DNA of 64,000 nt. Source: Nonomuraea sp. PA05. GTDB taxonomy: Bacteria; Actinomycetota; Actinomycetes; Streptosporangiales; Streptosporangiaceae. A program made the position numbers and the translations under genes. How positions within the stretch are numbered: position 1 is the stretch's first letter; every line of letters starts with the position of its first letter. This document shows, one piece after another, positions 52,139-60,289 of this stretch. The notes beneath the pieces are model-generated. The model made no database searches. It saw only the letters and a program-made list of their open reading frames with translations, and had not been told where the DNA came from. Location of the stretch: positions 1 to 64,000 of the forward strand of contig NZ_VSEY01000011.1 of the NCBI RefSeq assembly GCF_008086045.1. Reading direction: 5' to 3'.

Positions 52139-53128
52139 TCAGTAGACGGAGATGTGCGGGTGGTCGTAGTGGTTGGCCGTGGTGCCGCCCCGGTCGGTCA
52201 TGGTGCGCCAGGCTCCCGTCCTGACGTGCCAGATGCGCTGCCGGTAGATCACGTACATGATGCCCAGCCGCTTGGCGTTCTTGATCGCCCAGGCGGCGAT
52301 CTGGTCGCCGCGCCGCTGCTCGTCCGCCGACGGGAACGTGCCGCCCCGGCTCAGCATGAAGTCGCAGGCCCGCCCGAGCGGGTGCTCCCCGCCGTCCTGG
52401 ATCGCCCGGTAGCACCCGATCCCGTACGGGACGTCGAACCGCTCCGCGATGAGCTTCTTGACCAGCGCCATCCGGGGCGTGATGTTGTCGGGCCCCTGGG
52501 GAAGCTGCGGGACCCAGGTGCCGTCGGGCCGGCTCCCGGGCGCCGTGTAGAGCAGGTCGATCCTGTCCTTGATCTTCTCGATCTGCTTCTCGGCCTTCTT
52601 CTTGCGCGACTCCAGGTCGCCGAGCGTCTGCTCCAGCTCCTCGGTACGGGCGGCGGCCTCGTCCTCGGCCCGGCCGCGGGCGTCCCTGACCTCGGCGTGG
52701 CCGCGGAGCATGGCCTCCTGCTGGTCGATCAGGTGCTGGGTGAGCGCCATCCGGCCGAGCACGGTGGAAGGGTCCTGGTCGCCGGCGAGCAGCTCCATCG
52801 CGCCGGGGTCGCCGCCGATGTAGCGGGCGACGGCCATGGCGCGCAGCTGGGTGGAGTGGTGGTCGTAGACCTCCTGCGCGGCGGCCAGCTTCTCCTTGGC
52901 CGTCTTCTCCGCCTTCTCGGCCTTCTGGTGGGCGATGCGGCTGTTGTAGTACTCGGTGATGAGCTTGTCCGAGTCCTTCTGCAGCGTCGTCAGCTCCTTC
53001 TTGAGCTGCGTGACGGTCGGCTTGGGCTCGGCGTGCGCCGGGGCGGCGCCGAGCAGCAGGGCCGCGGCGCACACCAGGGCCGGCACCCGGGCAGGGTACA
53101 ACCGTCCGGCGGAGGACGCAGCCGCCAC
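52139..53128 (-). CDS. Secreted coiled-coil protein with ARB_07466/VldE-type C-terminal domain
   Basis: A 329-residue exported protein. Signal peptide VPALVCAAALLLGAAPAHA; residues about 35-215 are a long coiled coil (KKELTTLQKDSDKLI, KAEKAEKTAKEKLAAAQEVY, EELEQTLGDLESRKKKAEKQ). The C-terminal domain (VPYGIGCYRAIQDGGEHPLG, ACDFMLSRGG, RTMTDRGGTTANHYDHPHISVY) occurs in actinobacterial cell-wall hydrolase-like proteins and carries conserved Asp/His suggestive of metal. Likely involved in envelope maintenance. An 11-bp duplication (CAGGTCAGTAG) copies its stop region. Confidence 0.75.
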   Translation of the reverse strand: MAAASSAGRLYPARVPALVCAAALLLGAAPAHAEPKPTVTQLKKELTTLQKDSDKLITEYYNSRIAHQKAEKAEKTAKEKLAAAQEVYDHHSTQLRAMAVARYIGGDPGAMELLAGDQDPSTVLGRMALTQHLIDQQEAMLRGHAEVRDARGRAEDEAAARTEELEQTLGDLESRKKKAEKQIEKIKDRIDLLYTAPGSRPDGTWVPQLPQGPDNITPRMALVKKLIAERFDVPYGIGCYRAIQDGGEHPLGRACDFMLSRGGTFPSADEQRRGDQIAAWAIKNAKRLGIMYVIYRQRIWHVRTGAWRTMTDRGGTTANHYDHPHISVY

Positions 53129-53219
53129 GATTCTCCTTAACCCGAGCCGCAGGGCAGGTTCCGGCCATGAGTTAATCAGGCCCGGGGACGCCCTCTATTC
53201 GACGCACGATAGTAGAGGA

Positions 53220-54887
53220 TCAACCGTCCTCGTGCGCAACTTCCGTCATTTCCGACTCGCGGCCCTTGCGTACCCTGCGGACCACGAGCTGCCTGCCGAG
53301 CAGCACCGATCCCGGCAGCACGAGCAAGCCCAGCAGGCTGGAGCCGAGGCCCAGGCCGACGTCGGCGTCCACCAGCCCGTCGCCGTCGCCGCCGAGCACC
53401 GGCAGGCCGACCGACACGCTGACCGAGATCGAGATGAGCGGGTCGTTCCCCTTGGTGGGGGCGGGCTCGGGCGGGGGCGGGGCCTTTGTGGTGGCGGGCG
53501 GGTCCTCGCCCTTGCCCGGCGGGTCGTCGTCCGGCGGGTCGCCGGGGCGTGAGGTGGCGGGCGGGCGGGTGCTGGGCGCGGGCGCGCCGGTCCGGGTCGG
53601 CCGGCTCGTCGGCTCGCGGGTGGGTTCGCGCGTGGCGGGGCCGCCGGTGGGCCGCTGGGTGCCCTGGGGCGGCCCTCCTCCGGGGTAGGAGGCGCTCGGC
53701 GGCACTCCGTACGTGATCGGCGGCGTCACCACGATCGGCCCGCCCGACGAAGGGACGGGCTCCACCGGGGTCGGCGAACCGGGCGTGACCGGCGACGTCG
53801 GTAAGCTGGTGGGCCCTGCGGTGGGCCCCGTGGTGGGCAGGCCGGATCTGGCGGGCGGCAGCGCCGTCCCGCTCTCCGGCTCGGGCCCGCCGCCCAGGAT
53901 CACGAACGCCGACACCACCGCGGCCGCCGTCGCCATCACCAGCCCGCCGGTCACCGCCAGCTTGCCCACGGGCGAGAGCGTGTTGTGGAACAGGTTCGTG
54001 GCGGCGCCCCCGTCGGTGGCGGCCTGCGGCCTGGGCAGCAGGGCGGCCAGCGGCAGGGTCAGGATGCCGAGGCCGGTGCGTCCCTGCAGCTCCCAGTCCT
54101 CTCCGTAGGCGGCGCGCGCGGCCTGCTCCAGCTCCTCCAGGAACGCCTCCGCCGACTCGGGCCGGTCCGCCGGGTCCTTGGCCAGGCCGTGCCCGACCAG
54201 CGGGCGCAGCGGCTCCTCGACGTCCTCCAGCTCAGGCGGGACGTGCTGGTGCTGGTAGGCCAGGGCGGCGACGTTCTCGGCGTGGAAGGCGCGGTGGCCG
54301 GTCAGGCACTCGTAGAAGACCAGGGCCGCGGCGTACACGTCGGTCTGCGGCCCGGCCGGGGCGTCGTCCCACTGCTCGGGCGCCATGTAGGAGGGGGTGC
54401 CGGACAGCTCGGCGGTCTCGCCGACGTGCGCGGCGACGCCGAAGTCGACGAGCTTGCTGTCGCCGTCCTGGGTGATCATGACGTTCTCGGGCTTGAAGTC
54501 GCGGTGCACGACGCCGTGCCGGTGCGCCTCGGCCAGGCCGAGCAGCGCGCCCTTCAGCACCGCGAGCGCCGCCTCACCGCCGGTCGCGCCCTCGTGCTCC
54601 AGCAGCCGCCGCAGCGTGACGCCCTCGACCAGCTCCATGACGATGGCGGCGTCGTCGCCGGACTCCGCGTAGTCGAGCACGCGGGCGGTGTGCGGGCTGT
54701 CGATCTCGCGGATGACCAGGGCCTCGGAGCGGAACCTGGAGATGAAGGCGGTGTCCTCGCGTAACGGGTCGGACAGGTGCTTGATCGCGACGGCCAGGCC
54801 GTCGGATTCGCGCACGGCGAGCATCACCCGGCCGGTCCCGCCGTGGCCGAGTTCCCGGATCTCCCTGTAACCGGGAACCTCCATCAT
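53220..54887 (-). CDS. Serine/threonine protein kinase (PknB-like)
   Basis: A 555-residue transmembrane Hanks-type kinase. Kinase domain residues about 7-265: Gly loop GHGGTGRV, Lys36 in VAIKHL, HRDFKPENV with Asp130, DFG at 148, GTPSYMAPEQ. A helix at about 315-335 (LAVTGGLVMATAAAVVSAFVIL) crosses the membrane, followed by 170 Pro/Thr-rich residues with REPT repeats and a second hydrophobic stretch near residues 510-535. No PASTA domain. Most have an extracellular sensor; here it is replaced by the low-complexity stalk. Confidence 0.9.
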   Translation of the reverse strand: MMEVPGYREIRELGHGGTGRVMLAVRESDGLAVAIKHLSDPLREDTAFISRFRSEALVIREIDSPHTARVLDYAESGDDAAIVMELVEGVTLRRLLEHEGATGGEAALAVLKGALLGLAEAHRHGVVHRDFKPENVMITQDGDSKLVDFGVAAHVGETAELSGTPSYMAPEQWDDAPAGPQTDVYAAALVFYECLTGHRAFHAENVAALAYQHQHVPPELEDVEEPLRPLVGHGLAKDPADRPESAEAFLEELEQAARAAYGEDWELQGRTGLGILTLPLAALLPRPQAATDGGAATNLFHNTLSPVGKLAVTGGLVMATAAAVVSAFVILGGGPEPESGTALPPARSGLPTTGPTAGPTSLPTSPVTPGSPTPVEPVPSSGGPIVVTPPITYGVPPSASYPGGGPPQGTQRPTGGPATREPTREPTSRPTRTGAPAPSTRPPATSRPGDPPDDDPPGKGEDPPATTKAPPPPEPAPTKGNDPLISISVSVSVGLPVLGGDGDGLVDADVGLGLGSSLLGLLVLPGSVLLGRQLVVRRVRKGRESEMTEVAHEDG

Positions 54888-54903
54888 GGGGCCTCCTGAC
54901 CGG

Positions 54904-54917
54904 ATAAAGATCCTTAT
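54904..54917. promoter_or_regulatory. Imperfect palindrome before the kinase gene
   Basis: ATAAAGATCCTTAT, symmetrical except for one mismatched pair, lies 17-30 bases upstream of the kinase ATG. It is AT-rich in a GC-rich region, so it may be an operator or part of the promoter. Confidence 0.4.
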
Positions 54918-54984
54918 GTCAGGACGCTATCCCGGCGTCACCGCACGTGTCGAGTAGCTTCGCAGGAGTAACCGGAGTCATGCT

Positions 54985-55022
54985 GCAAACGGTATTTTTA
55001 CTACTTCCTATAGTAGGTTTGC
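54985..55022. promoter_or_regulatory. AT-rich inverted repeat between the monooxygenase and kinase genes
   Basis: GCAAAC and CTACT on the left pair with AGTAG and GTTTGC on the right around TCCTAT, with ten extra bases (GGTATTTTTA) on the left arm. It follows the monooxygenase stop and could be its terminator or a kinase promoter element. Confidence 0.4.
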
Positions 55023-55047
55023 GCCGCTCGGAAATCTCCCGTTCTCG

Positions 55048-56169
55048 TCAAGCCGCGAGGGGCTGCGACAGCAGGGCGCGGACGTTGCGGGCGGCCGTGC
55101 GTCCCGCGCGGTTGGCGCCGATCGTGCTCGCGGCAGGGCCGTAGCCGACGAGCTGGAGCCTCGGCTCCCTGACGACCTGGGTGCCGTCCACGCGGATGCC
55201 GCCTCCCGGCTCGCGCAGGCGCAGCGGCGCGAGGTGGTCGAGGGCCGCGCGGAAACCGGTGGCCCAGACGATGGTGTCGGCACGCAGGCGGCTGCCGTCG
55301 TCCCACAGCACCCCGTCCGGCACGATCCGGTCGAACATCGGCAACCGGTTGAGCACGCCCTTGGCCATCGCCTCGCGCACGACGGCGCTGTAGGTGAGGC
55401 CGGTGACGCTGACGACGCTCTGCGGCGGCAGGCCCGCGCGGACGCGCGCGTCCACCTTGGCCACGGCCTCGCGCCTGGCGTCCAGATCGAAGTCGTCGTC
55501 CCTGAAGACGGGCGGCCTGCGGGTGACCCAGGCGGTCGCGGCGGCCACGCCTGCCAGCTCGGACAGCACGTGCATCGCCGAGGCCCCGCCGCCCACCACG
55601 ACCACCCGGCGTCCCGCGAACTCCTCCGGCCCCCGGTACCCGGCGTAGTGCAACTGCCGTCCCGCGAAGCTCGCGGCGCCCGGATAGTACGGCCAGTACG
55701 GCCGCGTCCAGGTGCCGGTGGCGTTGACCACGGCCCTGGCCGCCCACTCCCCCGCGTCCGTCTCGATCACCAGCCGGCCGTCCACGCCCTCCCTGACGGC
55801 GGTGACCCGCACGGGCCGGACCACGTCCAGGCCGGTGCCGCTCTCGTAGGCGGCGTAGTACGCGGGCACCACCTCGGCGGCGGGCCGCCCGCCGTCCGCG
55901 TGCTGCTGGGACATGCCGGGCAGGTCGAACACGCCGTGGACCTTCTCCATGGTGAGCGTGGGCGAGCGGTGCCGCCAGGCGCCGCCCGCGCCCCGGGCGG
56001 CATCCAGCACGACGGGCTCGACGCCCAGCCGGCGCAGGTGATAGGCGCTCGACAGGCCCGCCTGCCCGGCGCCGATGACCACGACCTCGCTCTGCTCCAC
56101 GACAGGCTGCAACCGTTTCCGGCCGCCGGCTCTTCCCGCCTGCGGAGAAGCGGCCGTCAAGTCGTTCAT
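55048..56169 (-). CDS. Flavin-containing monooxygenase-like NAD(P)/FAD oxidoreductase
   Basis: About 373 residues from ATG 56169, preceded by GGAGGGAGG. First Rossmann site EVVVIGAGQAGLSSAYHL for FAD; second GRRVVVVGGGASAMHVL for NAD(P)H; DTIVWATGFRAAL near the end. The FMO fingerprint FxGxxxHxxxY is seen as FAGRQLHYAGY. Relatives oxidise N or S atoms or act as YpeB/CzcO-type oxidoreductases. Divergent from the large AfsR-type regulator. Confidence 0.85.
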   Translation of the reverse strand: MNDLTAASPQAGRAGGRKRLQPVVEQSEVVVIGAGQAGLSSAYHLRRLGVEPVVLDAARGAGGAWRHRSPTLTMEKVHGVFDLPGMSQQHADGGRPAAEVVPAYYAAYESGTGLDVVRPVRVTAVREGVDGRLVIETDAGEWAARAVVNATGTWTRPYWPYYPGAASFAGRQLHYAGYRGPEEFAGRRVVVVGGGASAMHVLSELAGVAAATAWVTRRPPVFRDDDFDLDARREAVAKVDARVRAGLPPQSVVSVTGLTYSAVVREAMAKGVLNRLPMFDRIVPDGVLWDDGSRLRADTIVWATGFRAALDHLAPLRLREPGGGIRVDGTQVVREPRLQLVGYGPAASTIGANRAGRTAARNVRALLSQPLAA

Positions 56170-56270
56170 GAGGTGTCCTCCCTCCAGGTGCCGGCCGCTA
56201 AAGCGCTGGCGGCGCGGGGGCGGCGGTGCTATCACTTGCGGTAGGACGTCACCTCCCTGAGGGGGCATCA

Positions 56271-59255
56271 TTGGAGTTTCGTCTGCTGGGCCCCGTTGAG
56301 GCCTGGGACGACGGGCGGCGTGTGACATTGGGAGGTCCGAAGCCCCGTGCTCTGCTGGCCGCGCTGCTGCTGGCGGGAGGGCGGGTGGTCGCCAGCGAGC
56401 GCCTGGTGGACGTGTTGTGGGGCGACGATCCGCCGCGCAGCGCCGCCGCGCTCGTCCAGACGTACGTGTACGGCCTGCGCCGCACGCTCACCGACGCCGG
56501 CGAGCCGGAGCTGATCGAGACCCGGTCGCCGGGTTACGCGATCCGGTGCCCGCCGGGGCGGCTCGACGTGGAGGCGTTCTACAGGGCGGTGGCCGAAGGC
56601 CGCCGGCACGCGGCGGCGGGAGAGCACGGCCAGGTGGTCGAGAGCCTGCGGGCGGCGCTGGCGCTGTGGCGCGGCTCGGCGCTCGGCGGCGTCGGCGACG
56701 TCCTGCGCGGCGAGGCGGCCCGCCTGGACGAGACGCGCCTGCTCGTCGTGGAGGAACTGCTGGAGGCCGAGCTGGCGCTGGGCAGGTCCGCGGAGGCGGC
56801 CGGCGAGCTGACCGAGCTCGTCCGCGCCCACCCCGCCCGCGAACGCCCCCGCGCCATGCTCATGAGGGCCCTGTACCGGCTGGGCCGCCAGTCTGACGCG
56901 CTGGCCGTCTACCACGAGGGCCGCCAGGCGCTGGCCGATGACCTGGGCGTCGATCCCGGGCACGAGCTGCGGGAGCTGTACGAGGCGCTCCTGCGGGGCG
57001 ACCCGGCGCTCGGCCAGGACACCCCGGTGCGCGCCGCGGCCCGGGTGGTGCCCGCGCACCTGCCGCGCGGCGTCGCGGACTTCACCGGCAGGCAGGAACA
57101 GCTCGACGAGCTGGCCACCCTGCTCGGCGCGCCCAGCGACACGGTCACGGTGTGCGTCATCTCCGGCAAGGGCGGGGTGGGCAAGTCGACGCTCGCGGTG
57201 AAGGCCGCGCACCTTGTGGCGCCGGCGTACCCGGACGGGCAGCTCTACGCCGACCTGCGCGGCGTCACCGGCTCGCCCGCGCCCGCCCTGGAGGTGCTCG
57301 GCCGGTTCCTGCGGGCGCTCGGCCTGCCGTGCTCCGAGGTCCCCGCGACGGCCCCCGAGTGCGTGGACGCCTACCGCAGCGCCCTGCACGGCCGCCGCGT
57401 GCTGGTGGTGCTCGACGACGCGGCCAACGAGCAGCAGATCCGTCCCCTGCTGCCGGGCAGCCCCACCTGCGCCGTCCTGATCACGACCAGGCGCAGGCTC
57501 GCTGGCCTGGAGGGCGTCAGCGTGACCGACCTCGACGTCCTCGACCCGCCTGCGGCCCTGGAGCTGCTCGCCCGCATGGCCGGCGCCGATCGCGTACAGG
57601 CGGAGAAGGAGTCTGCCCGGCGCATCGTCCATCTGTGCGGGCACCTCCCGCTGGCGCTGCGGACGGCGGGGGCGCGGCTGGCGGCAAGGCCGCACTGGCC
57701 GCTCGCGGCCCTGGCCGGACGGCTGGCCGACGAGTGCCGCCGCCTGGACGAGCTGACCGCGGGCGACCTGGAGGTGCGCGCCAGTGTCGCGCTGAGCTAC
57801 CAGGGGCTCGACGAGCAGGCGAAACGCGCGTTCCGGTGGCTCGGGCTGCTGGGGGTGCCCGACTTCGCGTCCTGGGTGCCCGCGGCTCTGCTGGGCGTGC
57901 CGGAGACGGAGGCGGACAAGGTCATCGACCACCTGATGGACGCCCAGCTCCTCGACCACGTCGCCGTGGACGCGGCCGGTCAGGCCCGGTACCGCCTGCA
58001 CGACCTGCTGCGCGTGTACGCGGCCGAACGCGCCGAGGCCGAGGATCCGCCAGGCGAACGCGCGGCGGCCGTCAACCGCGCGCTGGGCGGATGGTTGTGG
58101 CTGATCACCCGCGCCGCCGCGGCCAGGCCGCCGGGCGCGCTGACCCCGCGGCGCGAGTACTCCATGGCCAGGCCCGTCGAGTCGGAGGTGCCCGATCTGC
58201 TCGCGTGGTTCAACGCCGAGAGCCCCGCGCTGGTCGTCGTCGTGGAGCGGGCCGCCGCGATGAACCTGTACAAGGTGGCCTGCGAGGTGGCCGCCGCCCT
58301 GTGCTCGTCGTCGTTCTCGGTGGACACCCGGTTCGAGGAGTGGCGGCGTACGCACGAATCCGCGCTGGAGGCGGCGCGGCGGGCGGGCGATCCGCTGGCG
58401 GAGGCCACGCTCCTGGTCGGGCTCGGTCAGCTGCGCTGCCGCCAGGACCGTTACCCGGAGGCGCAGGCGTTCTTCCACCAGGCGTTGCCGCTGCTGCGCG
58501 CGGGAGGCGACACGCATGGGGAGGCGGTGGCCGTGGCGGGCATCGGCACCGCCTGCAGGGAGCTGGGGGACCTCGCCGTGGCGCTGGCCCATCTGCGGGA
58601 GGCGGCCGCGACGTTCACGCGGCTCGGCGACGGCGCCGCGGTCGGGCACGTCAAGCGGCTGGCCGGATCGGTGCTGCTCGAACAGGGGGAGTTCGGTCCG
58701 GCCCGTGAGCTGCTGGACGACGCGCTCGCCGCCTTCCGGCGGCTGGGCAGCAAGCGCGGTGAGGGGATCACGCTGCGGACCATCGGCCTGGTGCACCGGG
58801 CGGCGGGGGAGCTGGGCAGGGCCGAGGAAGTGAGCGAGCAGGCCGTCGTCCTGCTGCGTGAGGCCGGTGACCCGCTCATGCTCGCGTACTGCGTGCAGGC
58901 CCTGGCCAAGGTCAGGATCCGGCTCGGCGGCGACACGGAGGTCCTGCCCTGCCTGCGGGAGGCGCTGGAGGAGTGCGAGCGGCACCAGGACAGGTTCGGC
59001 ATGGCGCTGATCGAGCGCACCGTCGGCGAGCTGCACCTGGCCCGGGGCAGGTACGCGCGGGCGGAGGAGCATCTGCGCAGGTCCGTCGCGATGTGGGAGG
59101 CGCTCGGCCTGCCGCTGTTCCGCGCCCGCACGATGCGCGACCTGGCCACCGTACGCGAGGCCGTGGGCGACGGCCCGGCCGCCTCGGCCATGCGGGAGGC
59201 GGCGCTCGCCGTCTTCGCCCACTGCGGGACCCGGGAGTACGGCGAGCTGAGCTGA
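56271..59255 (+). CDS. AfsR/SARP-type regulator with NB-ARC and TPR domains
   Basis: A 994-residue STAND regulator. The start TTG 56271 has GAGGGGG six bases upstream. Order: winged helix (EFRLLGPVEAWDDG to VQTYVYGLRRTLTDAG), BTAD to about residue 250, NB-ARC with P-loop VISGKGGVGKSTLAVKA and LVVLDDA Walker B, a winged-helix/ARM-like linker, then TPR-type helices from about residue 700 to the end. Such proteins activate secondary metabolism on ATP and ligand binding. The nearest possible targets are the monooxygenase and neighbouring genes, since no cluster is present. Confidence 0.9.
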   Translation: MEFRLLGPVEAWDDGRRVTLGGPKPRALLAALLLAGGRVVASERLVDVLWGDDPPRSAAALVQTYVYGLRRTLTDAGEPELIETRSPGYAIRCPPGRLDVEAFYRAVAEGRRHAAAGEHGQVVESLRAALALWRGSALGGVGDVLRGEAARLDETRLLVVEELLEAELALGRSAEAAGELTELVRAHPARERPRAMLMRALYRLGRQSDALAVYHEGRQALADDLGVDPGHELRELYEALLRGDPALGQDTPVRAAARVVPAHLPRGVADFTGRQEQLDELATLLGAPSDTVTVCVISGKGGVGKSTLAVKAAHLVAPAYPDGQLYADLRGVTGSPAPALEVLGRFLRALGLPCSEVPATAPECVDAYRSALHGRRVLVVLDDAANEQQIRPLLPGSPTCAVLITTRRRLAGLEGVSVTDLDVLDPPAALELLARMAGADRVQAEKESARRIVHLCGHLPLALRTAGARLAARPHWPLAALAGRLADECRRLDELTAGDLEVRASVALSYQGLDEQAKRAFRWLGLLGVPDFASWVPAALLGVPETEADKVIDHLMDAQLLDHVAVDAAGQARYRLHDLLRVYAAERAEAEDPPGERAAAVNRALGGWLWLITRAAAARPPGALTPRREYSMARPVESEVPDLLAWFNAESPALVVVVERAAAMNLYKVACEVAAALCSSSFSVDTRFEEWRRTHESALEAARRAGDPLAEATLLVGLGQLRCRQDRYPEAQAFFHQALPLLRAGGDTHGEAVAVAGIGTACRELGDLAVALAHLREAAATFTRLGDGAAVGHVKRLAGSVLLEQGEFGPARELLDDALAAFRRLGSKRGEGITLRTIGLVHRAAGELGRAEEVSEQAVVLLREAGDPLMLAYCVQALAKVRIRLGGDTEVLPCLREALEECERHQDRFGMALIERTVGELHLARGRYARAEEHLRRSVAMWEALGLPLFRARTMRDLATVREAVGDGPAASAMREAALAVFAHCGTREYGELS

Positions 59256-59263
59256 CCGTCGGT

Positions 59264-60289
59264 TCAGGCGCGGCGCGGGACCGGGGCGGTCGAGCCGCGC
59301 ACCACCAGCTCCGTGGCCAGCTCCACATGATGGGAGTCCACCTTCTCCCCCGCCGCCAGCCGCAACGCCGTGCGCAACGCCACCCCGCCCATCTCCCGCA
59401 GCGGCTGCCGGACGGTCGTCAGCGGCGGCGAGGTGAGCTGCGCGATCTGCGTGTCGTCGAACCCCACGATGCTCAGGTCCTCGGGGATCCGCAGCCCTCG
59501 CGCCCGCGCCGCCTCCATCACCCCCACGGCCACCTCGTCGCATCCGGCGAAGATGGCCGTCGGGGCGTGCGGCAGGTCGAGCACCGCCGCCCCGCTCGCC
59601 ATCCCGTCGTGGTAGCGGAAGTGCCCCGAACGCACGAACCCGGGCAGGACCGGCGCCCCCTCCGCCTCCATGGCCGCCCGGTAGCCGTGCAGCCGCGCCT
59701 GGTTGCAGGCCGCGGTGGCGGGCCCGCCGATGTAGGCGATGCGCCGGTGCCCGAGCGACAGCAGGTGGTGGGTGGCGGCCAGGCCGCCGGCGAAGTTGGT
59801 GGAGCCGATGCTGGTGACGCGGGTGCGCGGCAGGTTGAGCGGGTCGATGAGGACGAGCGGCAGCCGCGCCCTGGCCAGCGCGGCCGGCTGCCCCGAGGTG
59901 AGCTGCCCGGTGACGGCGATCAGCGCCCGGCGGCCGGCCGCGACGAGCCGGCGGGCCCAGGCGGTGGTGCGGGCGGTGTCACCGCTCCTGATGCTGACGA
60001 CGATCCCGACCCCCGCCTCCGCCCCGGCGGCCACCGCGCCCTGGATGATCTCGGTGGAGTACGCGTTGAGGTCGGCGTCGAACTGCAGCTCGACCGTGGC
60101 CAGGCCGGGGGGCTCGCGGCGGGGCGCCGGGGCGACGTAGTCGTGCTGCTGGAGCAGCGACTGCACCAGGGAGCGGGTGGCGGGCGAGACGTCGCTCCGG
60201 CCGTTGAGCACCTTGGAGACGGTCGCGACGGACACCCCGGCCGAGGCCGCGACCGTGGCGAGCGTGGCGCGTCTAGGACTGGACGGCAT
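59264..60289 (-). CDS. LacI-family transcriptional regulator
   Basis: About 341 residues from ATG 60289 (GTG 60295 also possible), slightly overlapping the GH3 gene. The headpiece ATLATVAASAGVSVATVSKVLNG is followed by a PBP-like sensor domain (VTSIGSTNFAGGLAATHHLL, FAGCDEVAVGVMEAAR, IVGFDDTQIAQLTSPPLTTV). It likely binds the TCGAAA/TTTCGA palindromes at 62750 and 62930. In bxl-type loci the matching regulator responds to xylo-oligosaccharides. Confidence 0.9.
   Translation of the reverse strand: MPSSPRRATLATVAASAGVSVATVSKVLNGRSDVSPATRSLVQSLLQQHDYVAPAPRREPPGLATVELQFDADLNAYSTEIIQGAVAAGAEAGVGIVVSIRSGDTARTTAWARRLVAAGRRALIAVTGQLTSGQPAALARARLPLVLIDPLNLPRTRVTSIGSTNFAGGLAATHHLLSLGHRRIAYIGGPATAACNQARLHGYRAAMEAEGAPVLPGFVRSGHFRYHDGMASGAAVLDLPHAPTAIFAGCDEVAVGVMEAARARGLRIPEDLSIVGFDDTQIAQLTSPPLTTVRQPLREMGGVALRTALRLAAGEKVDSHHVELATELVVRGSTAPVPRRA

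Noticed and set aside
56268..59543. A 1091-codon open frame on the minus strand
   Set aside because: Antisense to the AfsR-type regulator with no recognisable domains.
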